A stretch of DNA of 64,000 nt from Leguminivora glycinivorella. Its lineage: Eukaryota; Arthropoda; Insecta; Lepidoptera; Tortricidae. The DNA lies in the NCBI RefSeq assembly GCF_023078275.1, contig NC_062971.1, positions 7,254,001 to 7,318,000 on the forward strand. Direction: 5' to 3'. Below, piece by piece: positions 11,501 through 23,500 of this stretch (position 1 is its first letter; the number at the start of each line of letters is the position of its first letter). A program made the translations under genes and the position numbers. Below the pieces are notes generated by a model that worked only from the letters and a program-made list of their open reading frames with translations, made no database searches and was not told the origin of the DNA.

Positions 11501-14500
11501 GATTGCGTGAGCCGAGATTCGAACTCACGACACTCATGGCGCAAACGATTCCACCTAGAAGTCAAACCCGCTAGACCATTTGCACATTGTGAAAAACGGC
11601 GAATCTTCTGATTCTAATCACCAAATGCTAGTGCCGAAGTTTCGCGCGATGGATACGCGATGACCTTGAGCCATCGCCGTCGCATCGCGTCGCGTCGCGT
11701 CGCGTCGCCCGTCGCTCACGCAAGACAGAGCGTTACTCATTGTTCCTGCCGGTGAGTGAGGCAGCCAGAGCTCAACGAGGAAGGACCTACGGAACTAATT
11801 AGGACAATAGATTGTCCTTTGAGTCGTCGGCACCCAGGCCCCTTCTAAGTACCTACAGGTTTGTACAAGTTTCTAATGAGTCGGCAACGCACATGTGCCA
11901 CTCCTTGAGTGGCAGGCGTCCATAGGTTACAGTGACCGCTTTCCATCAGGCAGACCGTATGCCTGTTTCCCACCTACGTGGTACAAAAAAACTGTCGTCG
12001 AATTCACCTTAAACATTAAAAACTAAGTCAAAATCGATTGATTCGTTCGGGAGCTATGATGCCACAGACAGACATGTCAAGCGTCAAACCTTAAATTATT
12101 ATAAAACACTCCGTCGTTTTTGCGTTGGTGGTTAAAAACAAGAAACTTCCTTCAAAACTATAATAAAACACAACTTTCTATGAAAATTGGTCAAGTGCGA
12201 GTCGGATTTTGACATTTCCATACAAACAGGTCATGAGCGCCTGACGAAATGTAATGGCAACGTACATTAAATTTCGTACTTAGATTTCGCGTATATTTCG
12301 GAAACGATAAGAGATAGAGCAAAATGGACTTCTGATTTTGGTTGTCGATGGCACAATTTTTTTGTTTTCGTATATATACACCTTTTTTTGGACCTATGTG
12401 GGCAATATTATGGTCAGTGAAGTTCTAAACGGTCTTAAGCGCCTCTTTTTTAGTAGGAACTTAAGTCATTTTGGAAAATGTTTTTTTTTTTAACAATTTC
12501 TATAACAAACGAAACCGAAATTAATTTCTTTATACCTGTCCAACGCGATTACAACATTTTAAGACGTTTAGTAACTACTTGCAGCGGCAGTGAGTGAAAT
12601 TCGTAATCTGAGTTTTTTTCTCTTAAGTCCGACTTACGCTTGACTGTAGATTTCTAATAGGTTTTCCTGTAATCTACAGGTAGAGGGCTATCTTGTGTAT
12701 TTTTTTGAAAATTTTACGCTAAGTAATTTCGGAGATAAGGGGGGGGAATGGTCATTTTTTGCGTATTTTCTTAAATTTCTTCTAAATTACCAAAATAAAA
12801 AAAATATACTTCAAATGCTTATAAAATGCTCTTTCATTTGATATGTAACACAATATAGTTTTAATAACTTTGATTTTTAATTTTCAATGTTACCCCCCAA
12901 AAGTGGCCCCTGTGATTAAATTTCATTTAATTAAATTACATGTCCGTCTTTGGGCCACAGGTTTACATATCTGTGCCAAATTTCAAGTAAATCGGTCCAG
13001 TACTTTCGGAGAAATCGGCTGTGACAGAGGGACAGACAGACACGCGAGTGATCCTATAAGGGTTCCGTTTTTCCTCTTTGAGGTACGGAACCCTAAAAAG
13101 TACTATTTCTAAACACAAGTCTTTTTTTCAGACCGCCTTTCCAGTTTGTCCGATACTTCAAAGCAGATATGAGAAGCATTTAAAGAAATACCATGCAGTA
13201 AGTAATCCTAAGGGAAGCCTGAATGTTTTACTGAATGTCTTAAATGTAATCGTACATAATGAACGTACCTAAACTGGTGTTTAATTATTCAATTCAATTC
13301 AATTCAAAATATCATTATTCATGTAGGCCTAGTTACAAGCTCTTATGAATAGTTCATTACATATATGTTATGATCTTAATCTAACCTAATTATCAGAGCA
13401 ATTTATTGTTGTAATTATTGTTCATAATAATATTGAGTCTATAATATAAATACAATTTCATATAAAAATAATCGTTTAACAAAAAATATATAATTAGGTA
13501 TATATAAAAATACATGTCTAGAATATTTCTAGGAAAAATCCAATGTCCAAAAAAATACAATATTAATTTCATCAACAATAATAATAATAAAAAACGTAAA
13601 AATAAGAAACCATTTCGAATAACAATTAATCCCACGTTGTCATAATTGCCAAGGTTCGCCCGCACGTCATGTAGTTCTCATATTTACCTATGTCAACGTT
13701 TAAATATACTCTAGCTTAGGGATTGCAATCCGGCCCGCACGTCATAACATTTACGCTAACATTTGAACGTAGCTCAACAGAAAATATCACTTACTAGATT
13801 TACTAGGCCGTTTGGAAGTAAAATAATGTGCTCAAGTCTGATGAAGAAGATTAACTCATATTTACCTATGTCAACGTTTAACGGCGCGAGCTTGAGAAGG
13901 CCCTTTGCATAAGACTACAAGAACAACAACGTTTTCAGCATGATATAAGAAGTATGAGGGCACATTGCTACAAAAATCATAAAAAAACAATTCAAAGATT
14001 AAATATGAACATTTTTAAAAGGTATCCAGTAAGATTGCATGTGGTTTCAGCAATAGCAAATAATACTAAGGTCAATTACTCTTGATGACTTTAGCTAGAG
14101 TTTTTTTAGTTCTTCTTTGCGTGTGAGAAAAGTTAACTGTAAAATAACACAAAATATAATTATCTCTTTTTAAATAGTTATCTGCATGTAGGTAATGTTA
14201 TAATGTCCGTTCTTAATAACTTAAAAGCTCTATAGGTATTACTGTAAAACAATACAGTAAAAATAATTTTGTTATCCTATGAACGAAAGAATTTTAATGA
14301 TACTCTAGCTAGACTGTGGACGAACTAATCAGACTCATCCGGCCGGATTGGATATCTTGCAATCCCTACTCTAGCTCTGTGGACGAACTAAGTTAAGGTT
14401 ACGGTTTCCAAATGCCAGGCGTTTTTTCGAGCCTTTTTGATTGGCGTATGGCGTAAAAGTTGGAACAAAACAGTTTGAAATTCTATAATTATATTTACAA

Positions 14501-17500
14501 ACTTAGTACCTACGTCCCATAAGAAGTACACTGTTTAGAGACAATAGAGACCTAAATATAACGAAGAAAACTTCAATTTTGGTCGGTACAAAGAATTTCA
14601 CCATCAGACTTCATAGAATTAGATGGATTAGATAGTAACAAAAAAAATAGGCTTGTAATTAATTAATTGGTTATGTTTTTTTCTTGCCACTGTGTATTTT
14701 TGTGCGCTGACAATAAGTTGAAAACGCTTGCAGTCGACCTCTAAAATCCCTCACGTGGCTTCGGAGGATTTTCCGACGTGTAGCAAGTGCTTGAAGAGAC
14801 GACCATGCCCCTGCGAAATGCATAAGCACGTCCGTCGGATCGTAGGTAAATCATCACTATCACCAAGAAATTTAATACTGGACTGACAAAACCCATACAA
14901 AAAGCGTAAGGCCTTTTAGGCTTAAAACTAGATGGTGCTGTTCGCAGCCTGCAGCAAATCATATTTTCCCCAAATATGTTTGCGTGTTTTCATGTTTTAT
15001 AAGAACAAATCGTCACTACTTTTAAAAAATCTCGTATCTCGTGCTTCTCCTCAAAGTTAAAACGCAGTAGTCTGTATGCATTCCATACATACTTACTACA
15101 ATTTTCTTTTCATTGAGAGACGAAGATACAAGTTTTTTTAAAGTAGTGACGAAATGACAAATTTCTTTATATCATGATATCACGTCAATACACATTTTGA
15201 CAACAATAAATTTGTAAGCATCATCAGTGTAGTTATGATAGTATTTAATATTCTTAGTATGAAGTATGTAAATCCTATATGTATAAATATAAATAATCCT
15301 TGCTATCACTATCAAATCATCAGTCATCACTCCTTACAAAGTAGCCAGAAAAAAGCCTTTTCTTTGGAAGTACTAGTGCTTAGCAATATTTATTTGAATC
15401 ACGATATTGTAGTCATTTATAATTTTTATAAACCATTACATAAAGTCTGGAGAGGAGTTTTGTCAAGCTCGAGTTCTAATAATGGGATTCACGATGAGGA
15501 ATATAGGTACCTAATTTCTTAAACCTTAACAGTATAGGTTTGTAACGTATATTGATTTGTATTTCCATCAAATAATCAAACATTTAAAAACGTTTGATGA
15601 AGCAAAACTGATGAGGATGATAAGATACGCTCTTTTAAAAATGTTCTATAATTAAATCTATAAATTGATTGGTAAGCAATTAAGTTACCCAACTGGCTTA
15701 GACCTGCCGGCGTATCATGCTTCTAATTTTATCACTTATCCACGTGGATAAGACGTCTGTCACGCTTTAGCAAGTATGTCAGTGTGAGAGTGACAGATGT
15801 CTTATCCACGTGGATAAGTGATAAAATTGGAAGCATGGTAGGCCGGCTGAACTCTATATTTTATTTGAGTATACTAGTACTTTTATATAACTAGTACATC
15901 CGTTTTAAATAACGATTTGGTCTGCCCCTAGATAAAGATGTTCAAGAAATAAAACAATTTGAAGACGCTATATTTTCCTGGCTTAAAGATATTCCTGTTT
16001 ATCCGAATGAAAGCCCACAGGATACATTTATACGGGACACTATTGTTAAAAAATTAGCAAGAAGTCTTAATAAAGTCGATAAAGCAGATTTTGCTGTTCA
16101 GGGAAAAGAAGATATAAAACAGGCTTTAGACAAAATGCCCATGTGGTACCCGCAGGGAGAATCAGAACGAGAGAATTTTAAAAATGATGCTATTGACAAC
16201 TTGTTGGAGAAAGTAAAAAACGTATATGACATGAAAATGTTTAATCAGGCTACTAGAGATTTTTTTGATGACATACAGATTGGAAAGGAAATCGACGCAG
16301 AACAAGCATTAGATAACTTCATTGCCGAATTAAATAAGATAGCACTTAATAGACCAGTAAACAATAACTTATATAGAGATCTACTAAAACTGAAAGCTTT
16401 TGAACTACTGAATGGGCTTTACATCAGAAGTAGCGGAAATAAATATGAATATTTTAATAAATTGGCAGACGAGCTTGCAGATCACTTATTGAATGTGTCG
16501 GTAAAAACCAAAGACGTGACACAAAAAAGTAACATGGCTGAAGCTATTAGAAATATGCTTAATGAGACCAATGTTCGTATAAACGATAGAGATAGTGTTG
16601 AGAGAAAGTTGCACGCTATCTTAAATGATATTGTTGCACATAATATAGACAAAGATAAAGCTACAATGGATATAAAAAGTATACTAGAAGGAAAAGTTCC
16701 ACATAGTGAAATCGAAAATATTACTAATAAAACACTTTTACTAGCAGAAATAAGTCATGGTACTCATGATGTACAAATAGATCCAGACACAACAGAAATC
16801 ATACTTGACGACATACGTGACATTTTAGACGACTTCGACGCACCAATCAAGGACAGAGATAAAATTGAAGAACATTTACACAAGCTTGTGTGTGATATGG
16901 CCACAAAGGGTGTCAATGAAGATAAAGCTGAATCACGTATTAAATCTTTACTCAAAGGCAAAGTATCCGAAGATCAACAGAAACATATTACTAATAGAGT
17001 ATTAGAATTGGCTACTGACGCCAAAGAAACTCATTTCAAACCGTTAAATCAAGAAATTAAACGAAACTTAAATGAAGACATACGTCAAATACTAGAAAAT
17101 TCTGATGCTACTATAAAAGACAAAAACAAAATTAGAGACCATTTCAATCAACTTGTATCTGATGTCGTCACAAAAGGCGTGAGTAAAGAAAAAGCAAGTT
17201 CTGAAATAAAATCTGTACTTGAAGGAAAAGTACCAATACATCAACTAGACGACATTACTCAGCAGTTACTAAAATTGGCTGATGGGACGAAAGAAATATA
17301 TAAAGAAACTAAAATAATAGAAAATGAGATACGAGATCTTCTTAACGATTCCAAAGTTCCAATTAAAAATAGAATGAAAGTCCAGGAAGATTTAAGTCGA
17401 CTCGTATCAGATATCACCAAAAAGGGCTTAGATGACAGTACAGTAAAAAGTCAATTAGAATCTATAATGAAAGGAAATGTACCGGACCATAAACACAAAG

Positions 17501-20500
17501 AGATTACTGAACAAGTACTAACATTAGCTGATCGCGTTAACGCGATTGATGATGACGCTAAGAAGGAAATAAAAAGAGACGTACAAGACATCCTGTCTGA
17601 TTCACAAATCAAGAACAAGAGACAAGTAGAAGAAAATTTAGGTAAACTTGTAGCTGATATAACGAAGAAAGGAATGCATAAAAATAAAGCTGAAACAAAA
17701 GTCAAGGCCCTTCTCGAAGGTAAAGTGTCAGAAGATAAAGTAGAAGATATTACTGAACAAGCATTAAAATTAGTTGATCGAGTAAAACCGTTAGATCAGG
17801 GAACTAAAAATATCATAAATGAAGACATACGTGACATACTCGAAAATTCTAATGCAAATATAAAAAACAAAGACAAATTAACAGATAATTTGAATAAACT
17901 TGTGTCTAATGTTGTCAAAAAAGACATAAGTGCAGAAAAAGCAAGCTCTGAAATAAAATCAATACTTAAAGGAAAAGTGCCAACAGATAAACAAGAACAA
18001 ATTACTCACCAGTTGCTAGAATTGGCTGATCAAACAAAAGAAATATTTAAAGAAACTAAATTAATAGAAGAAGAGGTACGGGACCTCCTTAACAATGCAA
18101 ATGTTCCGATAAAAAATAAAATGAAGGTAGAGAAAGATTTAGGTAGGCTCGTGTCAGATATAACCAAAAAGGGCTTAGATGACAGTACAGCAAAAAATCA
18201 ATTAGAATCTATAATCAAAGGAAATGTTCCGGACCATAAACACAAAGAGATTACTGAACAAGTACTAACATTAGCTGATCGCGTGAACGCGATCGATGAT
18301 GACGCCAAGCAGGAAATAAAAAGAGACGTACAGGACATTTTGTCTGGTTCTCAAATCAGGAACAAGAGACAAGTAGAAGAAAATTTAGGCAAGCTTGTAG
18401 CTGACATAACCAAGAAAGGAATGCATAAAAATAAAGCTGAAACAGAAATCAAAGCCCTTCTCGATGGTAAAGCGTCAGAAGATAAGCTAGAAGATATTAT
18501 TGAGCAAGCACTAAAATTAGTTGATCGGGTAAAACCGTTAGATCAGGGAACTAAAAATATCATAAATGAAGACATTCGTGACATACTAGAAAATTCTAAT
18601 GCTAATATAAAAAACAAAGACAAAATAACAGATAATTTAAATAAACTTGTGTCTAATGTGGTTAAAAAAGACATTAGTAAAGATAAAGCAAGCTCTGAAA
18701 TAAAATCGATACTGAAAGGAAAAGTGCCAACAGATATACAAGAACAAATTACTCACCAGTTGCTAGAATTGGCTGATCAAACAAAAGAAATATTTAAAGA
18801 AACTAAAATAATAGAAGACGAGATGCGGGACCTCCTTAACAATGCCAAAGTTCCGATTAAGAATAAAATGAAGGTAGAGCAAGATTTAGGTAGGCTCGTG
18901 TCGGATATAACCAAAAAGGGCTTAGATGACAGTACAGCAAAAAGTCAATTAGAATCTATAATCAAAGGAAATGTTCCGGACCATAAACACAAAGAGATTA
19001 CTGAACAAGTACTAACATTAGCTGATCGCGTGAACGCGATTGATGATGACGCCAAGCAGGAAATAAAAAGAGACGTACAAGACATCCTGTCTGATTCACA
19101 AATCAAGAACAAGAGACAAGTAGAAGAAAATTTAGGTAAACTTGTAGCCGATATAACCAAAAAAGGAATGCACAAAAATAAAGCTGAAACAGAAATCGAA
19201 GCCCTTCTCAAAGATAAAGTGTCAAAACATAAATTAGAAGATATTACTGAACAGGCACTAGAATTAGTTGATCGAGTAAAACCGTTAGACCAGGGAACTA
19301 AAAATATCATAAATCAAGACATACGTGACATACTTGAAAATTCTAATGCTAATATAAAAAACAAAGACAAAGTAACAGATAATTTAAATAAACTTGTGTC
19401 TAATGTTGTCAGAAAAGACATAAGTGCAGAAAAAGCAAGCTCTGAAATAAAATCGATCCTTAAAGGACATGTACCAACAGATATACAAGAACAAATTACT
19501 CACCAGTTGCTAGAATTGGCTGATCAAACAAAAGAAATATTTAAAGAAACTAAAATAATAGAAGACGAGATGCGGGACCTCCTTAACAATGCCAAAGTTC
19601 CAATTAAGAATAAAATGAAGGTAGAGCAAGATTTAGGTAGGCTCGTGTCGGATATAACCAAAAAGGGCTTAGATGACAGTACAGCAAAAAGTCAATTAGA
19701 ATCTATAATCAAAGGAAATGTTCCGGACCATAAACACAAAGAGATTACTGAACAAGTACTAACATTAGCTGATCGCGTGAACGCGATTGATGATGACGCC
19801 AAGCAGGAAATAAAAAGAGACGTACAGGACATTTTGTCTGGTTCTCGAATCAAGAATAAGGGACAAGTAGAAGAAAATTTAGGAAAGCTCGTAGCTGACA
19901 TAACTAAGAAAGGAATGCATAAAAATAAAGCTGAAACAAAAGTCAAAGCCCTTCTCGAAGGTAAAGTGTCAGAACATAAGCTAGAAGATATTACTGAACA
20001 AGCACTTGAATTGGTTGATCGGGTAAAACCGTTAGATCAGGGAACTAAAAATATCATAAATGAAGACATACGAGACATACTCGAAAATTCTAATGCAAAC
20101 ATAAAAAACAAAGACAAAGTAACAGATAATTTAAATAAACTTGTGTCTAATGTGGTTAAAAAAGACATTAGTAACGATAAAGCAAGCTCTGAAATAAAAT
20201 CGATACTTAAAGGAAAAGTGCCAATAGATGTACAAGAACAAATTACTCGGCAGTTGCTAGAATTGGCTAATCAAACAAAAGAAATATTTAAAGAGACAAA
20301 AATAATAGAAGAAGAAGTACGGGACCTCCTTAACAATGCCAACGTTCCAATTAAGAATAAAATGAAGGTAGAGCAAGATTTAGGTCAGCTCGTGTCAGAT
20401 ATAACCAAAAAGGGCTTAGATGACAGTACAGCAAAAAGTCAATTAGAATCTATAATCAAAGGAAATATTCCGGACCATAAACATAAAGAGATTACTGAAA

Positions 20501-23500
20501 AAGTACTAACATTAGCTGATCGCGTGAACGCGATTGATGATGACGCTAAGCAGGAAATAAAAAGAGACGTACAAGACATTTTGTCTGGTTCTCAAATCAA
20601 GAACAAGGGGCAAGTAGAAGAAAACTTAGGTAAGCTTGTATCTGACATAACCAAGAAAGGAATGCATAAAAATAAAGCTGAAACAAAAGTCAAAGCACTT
20701 CTTGAAGGTAAAGTGTCAAAAGATAAGCTAGAAGATATTACTGAACAGGCACTAGAATTAGTTGACCGGGTAAAACCGTTAGATCAGGGTACTAAAAATA
20801 TCATAAATGAAGACATACGTGACATACTCGAAAATTCTAATGCTAATATAAAAAATAAAGAGAAAGTAACAGATAATTTAAATAAACTTGTATCGAATGT
20901 CGTCAAAAAAGATATGAGTACAGAAAAAGCAGGCTCTGAAATAAAATCAATACTTAAAGGAAAAGTGCCAACAGATATACAAGAACAAATTACTCAGCAG
21001 TTACTAGAATTGGCTAACCAAACAAAAGAAATATTTAAAGAAACAAAACTAATAGAAAAAGAAGTACGAGACCTCCTTAACGATTCCGACATTCCAATTA
21101 AGAATAGAATGAAAGTAGAGGAAAATTTAGGTCGGCTTGTGTCTGATATAACCAAAAAGGGCTTAGAAGATGATCAAGCAAAAACTCAAATAAAATCTAT
21201 AATCAAAGGAAATGTTCCGGACCATAAACACGAAGAGATTACTGAACAAATACTAACATTAGCTGGTCGCCTGAACGCGATTGATGATGACTCTAAGGAG
21301 GAAATAAAAAGAGACGTACACGACATCCTGTCTGATTCTCAAATCAAGAACAAGGGAAAAGTGGAAGAAGATTTAAGTAAGCTTGTAGCCGGTATAAGTA
21401 CAAATAGAATGGATCAAGACAAAGCTGAGACAAAAATCAAAGCCCTTCTCGAAGGTAATGTGCCAGAAGAAAAGCTGGAAGTTATTATTAAACAAGCACT
21501 AAAATTAGTTGATCGGGTAAAACCGTTAGATAAGGAAACAAAACAAATCATAAAAGAAAATATTCATGATATTCTTGACAATTCCAATGTACCAACTAAG
21601 AAAAGAGGAAAAGCAGATGAAAATTTAAGTAAAATAGTAGCTGATGTATTAAAAGGCATGGATAAAGCCGAAGCTGAAACAAAAACACATTCTCTTTTTA
21701 TAGATTCAGTCTCAGAAAAAGAAAGAGAAGACATCATTAAAAAGGTTTTATCATTAGCCAAACAAATTAAACATAAAGCTAAACCAATAGATCCAAAAAC
21801 CAAACAAAATATAGACAAACAGATAAGTGATATCCTTTATCAATCACAACCTGATATTAAAGGCAACCGAAAAATTGAAGAAAAATTAGGAAGTATTGTA
21901 TCAGACATAATGATGAAAAGAATTAGTAGAGACAAAGCTAAACAATCTATCAAAAATTTACTTAAGGGTAAAACTTCGGAGGATAATGTTAAAGGTATTG
22001 TACTCCAGGTCTTAGAGTTAGCTAAACATATGGAGGAAATTCCTAATATGTCACAAGAAACCCTTTATGAAGACATAAGTGACATCCTTGATCGTACTAA
22101 CATCCCCATTAAAAACAGAAACAAAGTTGAAGAACGTATACGTGATATTGTAAGCGATCAAGTCATGCGCGGTTTAGATAAAAGTAAGGCTCATGATTAC
22201 ATACACAGTACGCTCAAGGGAAATGTACCGGACAGTCAGATTGAAGACATATATATGAAAATATTTGCGCTCGCTGAAAATCTATCGCGAAATAGTGAAC
22301 ATATCGACGGCCCGATTGCTTCATCGACCCAAAATGAAGACAAAATATTATTTGATCAGGTCTTTGAAGTTATAAGGGATTGGTTAAAAAAACGGGATAT
22401 CCATTTAAGTGATAAGAAATTAAATGAAGTAGCGGAAGGTATAGCAAATGAAACCTTAGACAGGCGGAAGTATTTGCAGCTTAATCCAGGAGCAAAAATC
22501 TCAGAAGCTAAGGAATCTGAAATATTAAAAGAACAAATTTATAAGGTTCTAAATAAATTAATAGAAAAAAAAATGGTGCAGTTAATTATGACCGAAGCTG
22601 ATGACTTAATGGCTTCCCTAAAACAAATTCCAACTCTTCAAGTATCCAGGGATAGTAGCAAACGATTGGTTCAGAATAGTATGCAATTTGTTCAAGAAAA
22701 TTTAGAAGGTGCATTGCTTAATTGGTTAAAGAAATCACCCATTTATCTAGATAGGGACCAAAAAAACAAAAAAACTCAAGAACAAATAATGGTAGAGTTA
22801 GCTGAAGCTCTAACAGCTGTTCTTGGCTCTCAGGAAATACAAAAACCAGGTACAAACTCGGATGAAATGTTGTTGAAAGAAATCACTAAAAACTTAGAGC
22901 GCTTCCCATTAGGACCTGAATTTAAATCTATGGATACTCGGAAGCTGGCTAGCCAAATACTAGACTATCTGAAAAAAATTCAGTTATTTCAAGATATTTC
23001 AGCAAGAGATTCACAAGGAACAAAGTTTTCGTTCATGTCTACAACAAATCAGTTAAATGATATTGTCAAAGATTGGTGTGACGCATTGCCGCTTTCAAAC
23101 ACAGATGAGGCTTTTCGAATAAAACAAGATCTCGCTTTTAGAATAATACTAAAAGTGGGAGAACTGAATGTTAACCAAGATATATTTAATGACGATATGT
23201 TATATGATGAAATTCTGCAAGATTTTATAGATCAACAGCTAAAGAATCTGCCCATGGAAGCGAATGTTACTGACGCCAATAAAAAACGTCTCATAGATCA
23301 AATAAAACAAATCAAACAAAAAATTCAAGACGATTTTATTGGAAGAAAATACAAGCAACGACTTCGCGACACTGTATCAAACGTCTTGCCTTCAATAGCA
23401 TGCGCAACGGCAGAGGACCTGGCTTCGTTTGAGTTGATGAAGGAAAATCTTGCGGATGCTTTTATTAACCTCAATTATTCAGTAGAAGATGACACAACTA

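Noticed and set aside
11491..11583. Candidate tRNA gene on the minus strand
   Set aside because: A and B boxes exist but no convincing anticodon arm could be folded by eye.
13393..13665. 90-codon minus frame rich in Leu, Tyr and Asn
   Set aside because: A low-complexity product of AT-rich DNA.
13891..14021. A 131-nt open stretch with a good donor (reads 'LEKALCIRLQEQQRF...') that looks like an extra exon of the giant-repeat gene
   Set aside because: It lies inside the hAT-like element, its acceptor has no pyrimidine tract, and including it between exons 8 and 9 breaks the frame. The ten-exon chain works without it.
15235..15522. 95-codon plus-strand frame just before the giant exon
   Set aside because: Neither of its possible splice phases links exon 9 to the giant exon. 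No start context or domain is seen.
18945..19310. Antisense frames of 84-121 codons inside the giant exon (also 17451-17705, 19692-19946, 21564-21818)
   Set aside because: They repeat with the 747-bp period and are shadows of the sense repeats. No independent start or domain.
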